Shown piece after piece: positions 1 through 10,682 of a DNA stretch of 64,000 nt. The notes beneath the pieces are model-generated. The model was not told the DNA's origin. It searched no databases and saw nothing but the letters and a program-made list of their open reading frames with translations. Source of the stretch: Osmia lignaria lignaria (taxonomy: Eukaryota > Arthropoda > Insecta > Hymenoptera > Megachilidae); the NCBI RefSeq assembly GCF_051020975.1, contig NC_135033.1, positions 9,389,501 to 9,453,500 of the forward strand, given 5' to 3'. The position numbers and the translations under genes were made by a program. Numbering within the stretch: the first letter of the stretch is position 1; the number at the start of each line of letters is the position of its first letter.

Positions 1-318
1 TTGTTACTGTACTGCAAGCTTTTGTTAATTCATGCATAGTTGTGCCTCCTGGATTTCCATGAGCTGGACATTTACACCTATAAAACAATATTCTTCATTA
101 ATAAAAATTGGTATTCATTGGAATTAAGTCAAATATTAATTATTAAATATACAGTATATGCCAATTTTGTCTAAATTATATAAAAGTTTTTCAATATTAT
201 ATAAACATATTGAATATTACTACTCTTACTGATTCTATTAAAACTCATTATTATGATATACTCACGATTGAGAATAAATCATTTGCAATAGATCCAATAT
301 ATGTTTTCTAGGAGCCAT
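1..318 (-). CDS. ADHFE1: Hydroxyacid-oxoacid transhydrogenase (HOT), N-terminal exons, partial
   Basis: This is the 5' end of a minus-strand gene that runs off the left edge. Exon 1 (318-266) starts MAPRKHILDLLQ and ends at a GTGAGT donor in phase 2. Exon 2 starts at 77 after a TTTTATAG acceptor and is open to base 1, giving SCKCPAHGNPGGTTMHELTK across and after the junction. The short amphipathic start and the CxCPxH stretch resemble the N-terminus of mitochondrial iron-dependent alcohol dehydrogenase 1 (ADHFE1/HOT), which moves hydride from 4-hydroxybutyrate to 2-oxoglutarate in the matrix. Only about 43 residues are visible and none is catalytic, so the family call rests on the leader region. 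ABCB7 starts divergently 757 bp away. Confidence 0.5.
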
Positions 319-1075
319 ATTTTAAATAATTCCAAGTACAACTTTGAAACGAAGAACTAATTGAAATAATATATACAACTTTTCTTCGTTAATTTATTCC
401 GCTTTGCACTGTACTGATCATTCGAATCAATTCGAATGCCCTCTCTTATCCATATATGTTGTAATATATACCAGTGGCTATAGAAAACATAAATCTTATA
501 AAAATATATAATCTTGTAAAAATATTCAAATTCGATCTCAGCGCCATCTATACAAAACCGGCGGAAACTATTCAACAACTTACCACCTGCTCGATAAATT
601 AGCAAATTAGCGATTGCCGACGGGTCGGTAAATATTCGAGTAGTTTCAGCCAATTTTGTATAGATGGCGCTAGGATCGAATTTCAAAAATCATTTATGAC
701 AGTCATTTTAAAATGCAAGGTTATCAAACAATTATTTAAATAATTTTTCGGTCTTGTGCTAAAAGAAATAGAATCAAAGGGAGTCAAAACTGTGTCTTTT
801 TAGTTGTGAGTGCAAGATATGGTAGAAGAGGGACTGGTAAGACAGGCACAACTGTAATATCAATTGTGCTCTTATATCCGTAGTCACTACACATATATAT
901 AATTTATATATATACATACATATAGTGATACTTAAAGGTTATATACAGTCAATGATTACAGATGTAGTTATACAATTTAGCAGTGTGACACAAATTTGCC
1001 TCCCTAATATGATAAAATAACCTAATTTGCGAATTTCATTTTTGCACTTCCATTTGTGAATAAATATTTGGTATA
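319..1075. promoter_or_regulatory. Divergent HOT/ABCB7 intergenic region
   Basis: This 757-bp region separates two divergent gene starts and must hold both promoters. It contains a 20-bp inverted repeat at 419-438 (9-bp arms CATTCGAAT, 2-bp spacer) and a foldback repeat at 524-686. No coding exon is visible. An ORF on the minus strand here lies across the repeat and looks fortuitous. Confidence 0.5.
524..686. repeat. Foldback (MITE-like) element, copy 1
   Basis: The left arm beginning TTCAAATTCGATCTCAGCG returns in inverted form at the right end, where TTTTGTATAGATGGCGCTAG precedes ATCGAATTTCAA. The arms are about 50-60 bp with scattered mismatches, and the loop includes GACGGGTCGGTAAAT. There is no coding capacity, so this is a non-autonomous foldback element. 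The flank on its right side (to about 840) is also shared with the second copy near 21331-21770, so the repeated unit is longer than the hairpin itself. Confidence 0.75.
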
Positions 1076-4000
1076 ATGTTAAGCATTGTATTATGTCGTC
1101 GTCTGCTACAATCTGGATACAATCAAAGAAAACCTTGGATCAAATCATTTACAGTATGTGCAATTAAATCAAGAAGACAAATTTGTTCAGAATGGTTTTT
1201 TTCTAACACAAGCATACATAATCCATTGTATCCTGCCCTTGGACTTAGGGTAATATTTCCTAATTTATATTATCTTTACAAAGTAATGGTAAAAGATTTG
1301 TAATGGTGCTTCTTTGAAGTATTAATTACCTAATAAATGTTAATACTTTTATTATAGTTACTTTAGCATATGTTAAGAAATATTAAAGATTTCAACTATT
1401 AAATCAGTAATAGAAGCTATATGGTTTTTATATAATTTATGTTCATTATGTAAATGACATATAATAAATGCTCCACTAATCAATGATAAAAGTACATAGC
1501 TTAAAAGCAAATTAATTATGTAACAGTAATTAGACTGTTATTTATTTCAAAGCAACTTTTTTTTTATTGATTCTACAGATATATACATAATGGGTAGAAC
1601 ATCAAGAAAACGTCTCCAAAAGAAGAAATTAAATCTCAAAGCAATAAATGAAAACTGGGAAGACTATGCATCTGAGAATGAAAATCTGATGCATCTAAAA
1701 TCTTGGTTATTAACAAATAATTGTTTATCAGTTTCTCATTTAATCCCATATAATTTTTCTGTTACTGGTAGAGGGTTGAAAACAATGAAGGATATTAAAA
1801 TCAATGATATATTGATGAAAATACCATATGAAATATTAATAACCACATCTACTTTATCTCAAAGCAATGTGACAGAGTTATTTTCAGAAACTAAACAATA
1901 TAGTGCCCAATATTTATTATCTGTATTTATTATATACGAATCACATTTAGGAAATACATCAAAATGGTACCATTACATTAATAGTCTTCCAAGAATTTTA
2001 ACAAATCCAGATTTTTGTACAAACAAAGAAAAAAATCTATTACCACCACTTATTTTGAATTATATGTATGAATGTCATAAAGTATGTAATGACTTTAAGT
2101 TGTTAATTCAATCTATAAATAATTTAGATTCAAATAATAAAGGTAATTGTTCTCATTGTAATGTTCATCTTAAAAAAATAATAACATTTGAAAGATATAA
2201 ATGGGCATATTATATTGTTAATACAAGAACTGTGTACATAGATTCAAACCACATAGAAACAAATCAGAATATTACTATTAATGTGAAACATCCTAATAAC
2301 TTAGCTTTAGTTCCTTTTTTGGATTTATTTAATCATGATATTTATACTGCCATAGATACATCTATTATTATAAATGAATATGGTAATAAATTTTATCAAC
2401 TCACCACATTAAAATCATTTAATAAAGGATCACAAGTTTTTATCAATTATGGTGCACATAATAGTCTTAAGTTGTATATTCATTATGGCTTTTTTATACC
2501 AAATAATCCCTTAGATGAAGTTCATTTTGATATTTCTGACATAGAAACTTGTTTCAATATTCCAAAGATCAAATTAGATTTTATAATTTCTAATCATTTA
2601 CAAAAAAATATGGCATTTATAAGACAAGGATTGAATTATAATGCAATATCTACATTATTCATATTAAGTACAAAATTACAAAAAAAATATTGGAGTACAA
2701 AACTATATGGAAATTCTCTTACTTGTGATGATATAATAAGTACATGTGATATAGCAATACAAATTTTTAATCTAAAAAAGAACCAATTAGTGCATCAATT
2801 AGAAGATATGAAAACACTTAAGAATTGTACACAATGCTTTTCCATTGCAATAAGTTTTATAGAAGAATATATTGAAATATTAATTGAATCATATAATAAC
2901 TTTTGTATAAAAGTAATGTAAAATTAAAAACAATTTACAATATGTATACATAAAAAATATTATATAATATAGGTATATGATTTATAATTTTGTAGCATTT
3001 TAATAAATTGTTATGTTTTTACTGAGTTTTGTGTAATTTTCTAATAATTAGGTAGTTATTTCATTTAACATTAAAAAAAATTAATAACCATCTGTTGTAA
3101 TATAAATAAGGTTTTCGTTTATTTATACTTATTAAAATATTTTTATATTCTCTTTTCTAAACTATTAACGTTTTTAAATAACATTGTAATTAAGATCTTA
3201 CTGAAAATCATATAAAATTGCTTATAAATTTCTAAATAAATATTTTTATAGTGTTTTAGTGGAAGTGCAATTCATCGTACACAGAAAAAAAGTGCATTAC
3301 ATTTAAAATTTATTACACCAATAAAGTTTCCACTACCAATTCCTGGATTTAGGGAAGGGAAATCAGGTCAACAAAAAAGAGATTGTTTTCATCCTGGTGT
3401 ATCCAGTTTAAGTCAAGAAAGTATTGATTTACAAGAAAAAGAACCAGTTACTTCATCGGATATGATAAAAGCAATGCTTCAGTATATTTGGCCTAGAGTA
3501 AGTCATCTTAAACATTTTATTAATGTTACAGTAATACATCTATGTCTATTTGTAGGATGATCCAGAAATAAGGAACAGAGTTAAAGTTGCTGTTAGTTTA
3601 CTTATTGGTGCAAAGGTTTTAAATGTTTGTGTCCCTTTTATTTTCAAATATGCAATAGATGCTATCAATTCTCAACATATAGCAAGTACTGGCAATGCTA
3701 TTTTAAGTCTAGATACTGCACCAGAAACAGTTGTAACTGCAGCAACAACATTACTTATAGGATGTACGTATATTAAATTGTTTAAGAAATAATACTATAA
3801 TTAAAAATTAACAGCTAATTTCTTATCAAACAGATGGAATAGCACGCGCAGGGGCGGCTGGATTCAGTGAATTACGCAATGCAGTTTTTGCAAAAGTTGC
3901 ACAACATTCTATTCGAAAAATAGCCAAAAATGTCTTTTTACATTTGCACAATTTAGACATGGCTTTTCATTTGAATAGACAAACTGGAGCATTATCAAAA

Positions 4001-5953
4001 GTAACATAAATTTTGATTTTTCAAAAGTTTCTATTAATTGTTTTCACTTGTTATTACCTATATAACATTTTTGTAGACAATAGATAGAGGCAGCCGAGGT
4101 ATAAATTTTGTACTAAATGCAATGGTATTTAATATTATACCCACTGTCTTTGAATTATCCTTAGTCAGTACAGTACTATATTTAAAATGTGGTGGAGAAT
4201 ATGCAAGTATTGCTCTTGGTTGTGTAGGAATTTATGCTATATTTACATTAGCTATTACACAGTGGCGAACCAAGTTTAGAGTTTATATGAATCAAGCAGA
4301 GAATGAAGCAAGCAATAAAGCAGTAGATTCACTTATTAATTATGAAACAGTAAAGGTACTATATAAAGTCTACTATTCTTGTGATTAATAACTATGTATA
4401 TATAAAAGTATATCGTCTTTATTAGATAAACAATTAAAAACAATACTTTTTATGTTAGTATTTTAACAATGAAAAATTTGAAGCACAAAGATATGATGAA
4501 TCATTGAAAAAGTACGAAGCTGCATCACTTAAAACAAACACTAGTTTAGCACTGCTAAATTTTGGACAAAATGCCATATTCAGTGCTGCCTTAAGTTTGA
4601 TAATGGTATTAGCAGCTCAAAATATTACACAAGGTACAGTTTTCTTTATATCGAAAATATCTGAGATATAAAAATATACGTAATATGAAAATCTTTGTAG
4701 GTACTATGACGGTTGGAGATTTAGTAATGGTCAATGGGCTTTTATTTCAACTATCAGTTCCTTTGGGATTTCTAGGATCAGTATATCGCGAAGTTAGACA
4801 AGCTCTTATTGATATGCAAACTATGTTTACATTGATGACAATGGATACAGCTATTAAGGTATATATATTTTATTTTAAAACCATAAGAAACATAATAATA
4901 TGTAAATAATGAATATATTTTACAATGTAATATCAGTCCAAAGAGAATGCAATACAGTTGCACTTAAACTCAAAGAATTCAAATATTGAATTCAGAAATC
5001 TTAATTTTCAATACGTTGAGGGTAAACCTATTTTTAAAGATATGAATTTTACTATACCAAGTGGTAAAAAAATTGCTATTGTTGGAGGATCTGGTTCTGG
5101 GTAAGTTTGAAGTATCATTTAAATAATTTAGATTTTTAGAAAATATTAAGTGACAGTGTATATTTTTAGTAAAACAACATTAGTAAGATTGTTATACCGA
5201 TTTTTTGAACCACAATCTGGCAGTGTTCACATTAATGGTTACAATATTCAAGACGTTGATTTAGATATTTTAAGAAAATCAATAGCAATTGTTCCGCAGG
5301 TAAGTGAATCGATATAATGAAAAACGATCTTGAAATATTAACTTCGAAACATCATTTCAGGATACAGTTCTCTTTCACGAAAGTATCTTTTATAATCTTC
5401 ATTATGGAAATTTATCTAAATCAAAGGAAGAAGTTTATGAAGCTGCCAAAATGGCAAATTTACACGATTCCATTCTTAAATGGCCAAAAGGATACGATAC
5501 ACCAGTTGGTGAACGTGGTTTAAAATTAAGCGGCGGTGAAAAACAGCGGGTTGCAATTGCTAGAGCAATTTTGAAAAACAGTCCAATATTAATCTTTGAC
5601 GAGGCCACGTCGTCTTTAGATTCTATCACAGAATATGTAAGTTCTTCCAACGTAATTTAAATACTATTGATACACATTTAACAATAATATCTTCACAGCA
5701 TATCCTTGAAGCATTACGCAGAGCAACCACCGGGCGTACGTCCATCGTTATTGCCCATCGTTTATCTACAGTCATGGATTCAGATGAAATTTTAGTACTA
5801 GCCAATGGTAGTTTAATTGAGAGAGGAACACATGATTGTTTGCTAGCTACGCCAAATTCTTTCTATAGTAAATTATGGAAAACACAGCATATGGGAATGC
5901 TCAAATCTAATAATAAAGAAAAAGAAAATAATCATAGAACTCCTGGAGTTTAA
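1076..5953 (+). CDS. ABCB7: Mitochondrial iron-sulfur cluster transporter ABCB7 (Atm1 type)
   Basis: Eleven exons: 1076-1249, 3252-3497, 3556-3763, 3834-4000, 4077-4355, 4459-4633, 4701-4858, 4937-5100, 5170-5299, 5361-5636, 5699-5953, giving 743 residues, close to the human protein. ABCB7 is a homodimeric half transporter of the inner mitochondrial membrane that exports a sulfur or glutathione-iron-sulfur compound needed for cytosolic Fe-S assembly. The first ~80 residues are basic and Ser-rich, as expected of a presequence. The membrane domain follows, with the family block YFNNEKFEAQRYD. The ATPase has Walker A GGSGSGKTT (about 519-527, split by an intron), the Q-loop, signature LSGGEKQRVAIARA (623-636) and Walker B ILIFDEATSSLD (643-654). 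Intron 1 (2 kb) contains the SETD4-like gene. An AATAAA lies at 6430-6435. The exon 2 acceptor could instead be 3260, which would shorten the protein slightly. Confidence 0.93.
1590..2921 (+). CDS. SETD4: SET-domain protein-lysine methyltransferase, SETD4-like, nested in ABCB7 intron 1
   Basis: A single uninterrupted ORF of 443 residues lies wholly inside intron 1 of ABCB7 on the same strand. It opens with a basic stretch (MGRTSRKRLQKKKLNLK) typical of SETD4, then a SET domain split by an insert, with VPFLDLFNHD near residues 240-250, FINYGAHNS near 290, and the C-terminal helical substrate-binding region. SETD4-family enzymes methylate protein lysines, with ribosomal and histone targets reported. 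FINYG fits the conserved NYG of this SET class that contacts S-adenosylmethionine. A polypyrimidine tract and TTCTACAG end at 1578, 11 bp before the ATG, suggesting an upstream non-coding exon. AATAAA at 3002-3007 could end its transcript. Being intronless within an intron-rich neighbourhood suggests a retrocopy or ancient intron loss. Confidence 0.85.
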   Translation: MGRTSRKRLQKKKLNLKAINENWEDYASENENLMHLKSWLLTNNCLSVSHLIPYNFSVTGRGLKTMKDIKINDILMKIPYEILITTSTLSQSNVTELFSETKQYSAQYLLSVFIIYESHLGNTSKWYHYINSLPRILTNPDFCTNKEKNLLPPLILNYMYECHKVCNDFKLLIQSINNLDSNNKGNCSHCNVHLKKIITFERYKWAYYIVNTRTVYIDSNHIETNQNITINVKHPNNLALVPFLDLFNHDIYTAIDTSIIINEYGNKFYQLTTLKSFNKGSQVFINYGAHNSLKLYIHYGFFIPNNPLDEVHFDISDIETCFNIPKIKLDFIISNHLQKNMAFIRQGLNYNAISTLFILSTKLQKKYWSTKLYGNSLTCDDIISTCDIAIQIFNLKKNQLVHQLEDMKTLKNCTQCFSIAISFIEEYIEILIESYNNFCIKVM

Positions 5954-6773
5954 AACAAGTATCGTATAACATACAGGTAAACATGTTAACGTAATATTCA
6001 ATTTAAAAACAAATAATGAAAAAATAGTATTCAAGAAATTAAACGTGAAATGAAAGTTTATTTTTTTTTCTTTTTTAACGAACTTGAGTGTTTAATATAA
6101 CATGTACAATACAACGCCATGAACAGGATATACTACATATAATACTTCTAATACAATTCTAATTACATATTCACATTTTTTCTCATTTTAATATAGGAAC
6201 ATTTCAAAATGTTAAAAAATTGTTATTTATTTCATTGTACATTATAAATACAAGTAGCAACGATTAAGTATATTTAGTATTGTAAACTTAATTTACACAG
6301 GTTGTAACAATAATGTATGTGCTGTGCACATATCTACTTATATATGTACAAATATCTGGTATTTTTAAAAGATCAAGTACTTGTAACTAAGTTGTATTTC
6401 TGTAATATAATTGTATACAGATTTATAAAAATAAAAGTATTTTAAATCCGTGTATGACTAATGGATAAAGTATTAAGTGGAAGATTTTTCTAACGTTTTA
6501 TATAATTAATATGCCATAAATGAAAGAAAATAAAATAATTTGAAAGAATTTCAGTTTTTATCCACTTCAATTGAGTTGACTTTATATAGTTTCAAAACAC
6601 ATTGATTAGTGAAATGTTATGTGCCTGTTACCTTAGCAACCATTTAAAAACAATTATGGATGCTGATTAGTCTTCAATAAGTTTTGGACAAAGCTATAAT
6701 ACTTTGTTTTATTAAATACAAGTATTACATATGTTTGAGATATTAGCTGTGATGTAGAATTGTCATATATAAA
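5954..6773. other. ABCB7 3' UTR and intergenic spacer
   Basis: AT-rich sequence with the ABCB7 3' UTR up to the AATAAA at 6430-6435, then about 340 bp that must contain the promoter of the lebercilin-like gene. No ORF, repeat or recognisable motif stands out. Confidence 0.5.
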
Positions 6774-9700
6774 ATGCAAACTGAAGTACCTACATTACCT
6801 GTAGTACATTTTAATACCCATAAAAACCTCAATAGGTAATCAAAACAATATCAAACACTTTACAAATATTCTGACATAACTGTTTCTATAAAGTCACATA
6901 TATTTAAGTAAAAATTAAAACAAATAAACAGGAAATAAATATTTTTGAAACATTTTAACACAATATATTCATATATAATTTACAGAAAACAAAATTCTAA
7001 TTTAGGGAAATCAGTGGAAACTAAATGTAGTTTGCCACAAAAAAATATAACATGTCTTTCATCTAAGAAGAAAAACTTGCATCCTTTACTTGGTTTGTAT
7101 ATACTGTTATATTATCATATGTATTCTAAATGTTTAAAACTTTTTATGAATATATAATTTATTCTTAAACTATGTACAGGTCAGCCATATCAAGTTAATA
7201 TTCGACAGCAACATTTTTCTGAACAATCAAAACTTAATAAAAGTAGCATTGAACAAAGAGTTCTATCAGCAAAAATGTTACGCATTAAAGAACTGCAAAA
7301 TCAATTAGCTGATGCACATTATCAATTAAATGTAATAATTTTAATCATCATTATATAAATGAAATAAGATATGAAACCATTACAAAGCCATTTATACATT
7401 AAAAGCTTATATTAATTACAGGTATGTTCAATGTATTCAATATGTCTTTTTCTACAGGAATTAAGTAATGAAAACAAATTATTAAAATCCCTACAAAAGA
7501 GGCAAGATTCAGCATTAAAACGTTACGAAGGAACAAATGCTGAACTTCCAAGAATCATTAATTCACATCATGAGGAACTGAGAGTACTTCAAATTAAATA
7601 TAAAAAGTTAAAAGCTCTACAAAAGGAAACATGTGATTTATTGAAGGAAAAGGAATATGAACTTCAACAACTGCAGGTGAATACTGATTAATATGTTTTT
7701 AACATATTATCCAGAAGTATTGGAAATTAATGTTTATACATTATTTCTATAGTGTCAAAATAAACATTTGTTACAACTCAGTAAAGATCGTAATTTAGAA
7801 GAAAGGGATAAATTACAACTGCAAGTTTCAGATTTACATCATAGAATACAGCAACAGCAAGATACTATACAGGTAAATGAAAAGTTTAATAATATTATAC
7901 AATGTCTTGCCTACTGTTCATATATTTTAATGCCTTATTAGACATTACACAGAAAATTGACTCTTGAAAGTAAAAGTTTAAAACATCAATTACACACGGA
8001 AATTTCTAAGCGAAAAGAGACACAAAAAAATTTAGATGAAGCAACAGAAAAATTAAGAGGCTTAGAAAATTTACTAGATAATAGAGAACATAGATTATAT
8101 TCTAGCGGGCAATTGCAATTATTATTTCGTAGTAAAAATAGACGTCTTGGTACACAATCTCTCACAAATTTAAGAGATATTAGGTATGTGATAAATATAG
8201 TATTAAATTAGTTCTCTTACTTATCATGTTCTTACTCTGTAATACTTTCCAGCTCATCAAATCCATTGAAATTACCAGATAAATGTAAAAAATGGCAAAT
8301 AGATGTACAAGATAATACCTTGGTAAGAATCAGTCCTATAACATAATTTTTAAATATTTATAATTCTTTTTAAACAATTAAAAAATTCTATTTTTACTAC
8401 TTTTAGCCTGTACTTCATTCATCTGAATTAAATGATAAAAATATCAAAGAGAATGAAGAAGTGAATTCAAATCAAACCTTGAATTCTGTAAGGTCAGAAA
8501 CAATGGCAAATTTGGAACAAGTAAGAAAGTATCGTCTCCAAAAATCATTACACAGAAGAACTTCATCAAATGATTCAGAAGAAAAATTTAAAGAACCAGA
8601 TTTCACAGTAAATGAAAATTCAAAGATTTCAATAAACTTACAAAATTTACAAGAGTCAAGAAAGCAAGAGGAAAATGTTAATTGGCAGTATGAAATGAAT
8701 ACAGATAAATTGAAAAAAATATATAAAAATAAAAAATATCAGAACTTAAACAAGACATTGGATAAAGAACTTTCTGATTCATCTGCAAATAGTGGTAGTG
8801 AAAATGAAAGTGAAAATTTCAAAAATAATTATGTTAATACAGCTAATTCCAGACAACTACACAAAAGGTTTGTATTTTCTTTGTTATTTTCTTTTATGTT
8901 AATAGATTGATATCTCTAATGGTAATTATTATTTATTACTTTTTAGATTAATTAGCAACACAGATGATACTGAACATTTAAAAGAGTTAATATTTTCTGA
9001 ATATAAAGATAAATTTAAAGTACAGGATAGAAAAGATTCTTACAAAAGTAATTCAGAAACAGAATTTGAACTCCAAGAAGAGTCAGTTAAACATCACTTT
9101 CTAATAAACAATCAAAATGATACACTTAAATTAATATCTTCTATATGTGATGATCAAATACAAATTAAAAATGCAGGTGATCAATATAATGTAGCACATA
9201 CTGAACAAGAAGATACAAATTCAGAAAATGTTGAGAAGTATATACTTGATCAAACTAAAAGACAAGAATATAGTCATATAACACAAAATGACTTTGAAAC
9301 TGAATCATTGTTACAAACATTAAAATCAAAAGATGAACTATGGAATCAAAATGCCGCATCATTCATAACTTATAATGAATTAGAATCAAAGATGCCTCAT
9401 GTAAATGAAAATCTTTTTAAAGATTTGCAAACAACATCTACAAAGGATCCATTAAATGTTTCTAAAAACTTGGATGAAAAAGAAGATATAAATAAAATAG
9501 AAACAAGTGAAATAGAAATAAGAAGCAAAAATATTCTGATTGAAAACAGTGATGTAGAAACAAAGAATAAATTAAATAAGCAAGATATAAATACAGAATC
9601 AAAAAATGTTGAGACATTATTAAATGATGTAAAATCATATGATTCTAATTCAATTCCTAATACATCTGTAGATGTTAATACTACAAATAAAATTAGTACT

Positions 9701-9949
9701 CAACTAAAACCAGCTAATTATATCAAAGAACAGTTATTAGCATCAATGAAAGCTATTGATGATAATGAAAATATTGAATTTTTCAGCCCAGATCATAAAA
9801 AGCATATGACAAACAGAAAACAAATTACAGAGAATTTATTCCATGGTTTGCCTACTCATATGAAGAAAAAGCAAGATATCATTAAAGACATATTTGATAC
9901 TGATATGATTAAAAATGAATCAATAGGTAGCTGTAATAAATTACACTGA
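6774..9949 (+). CDS. LCA5: Lebercilin-like ciliary coiled-coil protein
   Basis: Nine exons: 6774-6835, 6986-7092, 7180-7331, 7458-7676, 7753-7872, 7942-8183, 8253-8322, 8407-8867, 8947-9949, giving 811 residues. Phases close throughout. The first exon (MQTEVPTLPVVHFNTHK) was chosen because it is the only upstream ATG exon that joins in phase. Residues about 80-265 match the lebercilin domain: QRVLSAKMLRIKELQNQLAD, then a long heptad coiled coil with LQKRQDSALKRYEGTNAELP and LSKDRNLEERDKLQ. Lebercilin binds intraflagellar transport machinery and lies at the ciliary base and axoneme; in insects cilia are limited to sensory neurons and sperm. The last two exons (about 490 residues) are Asn/Lys/Glu-rich, without a recognised domain. 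AATAAA at 10007-10012. Confidence 0.85.
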
Positions 9950-10682
9950 TGTAAAAATTAGTAAACGAATTGTTCATAAAGTCACAATGAAATGATAAAC
10001 CCTTTAAATAAACTTAGTACATACATATGATATTCTATCTATAATACGTATAATATTATACATGTATTTCTTTTATGAGGGGTTAGAAATTTCTATCTCA
10101 ATACAATAAAACACTTAAGAATTTATAATCATAAAGTTTGTATCTCTTACCCTGATCACAACCTGTACTATATACAAATGTACACTACATTTAATTTGAG
10201 TAAAAATTAGTTTTATTCATTGCTCCTTGAAACTCTCTTACAAATATACATATATAATACATATATTTAAATAAAACAGTGGTTAACAGTAGTAAACTTT
10301 ATGTGTTTAAAAATAAATTTACATATAACATTAATTTACATACTCAATATACACACCACTTTTACATAATTAATAAAAATTGTATAAAGAAACCAAAATT
10401 CACATTTGTTAACAATTCATAAAAATACAAAAAAGAGCACACATACTTGAAAGTAGACACATTCATATGCAGGTACATACACATATACATCCCTTATATA
10501 TACAATTTGTGTATGTACATTATGTGGCATAAAATTTTTATTTTATATGTAGATTGGTAATACTGTTTTCAGGATTGACAAGAAAGAAGGCAAACAAGGA
10601 AGCAACAAGAAGGAACCTGTTATGTAGGTATGTTGTAGAGAAGACAGTGGAATGAAGACACGCCGCGAATACGAATGCCATA
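9950..10682. other. Spacer between lebercilin-like and zinc-finger genes
   Basis: AT-rich. Holds the lebercilin-like 3' end and, from about 10560 (after CTGTTTTCAG), a purine-rich stretch that is probably 5' UTR of the zinc-finger gene. Nothing else is recognisable. Confidence 0.4.

Noticed and set aside
6945..6985. Start of the lebercilin-like protein inside this ORF
   Set aside because: The frame begins with TTG and is followed by an ATTTACAG acceptor; the ATG exon at 6774-6835 joins in phase instead.
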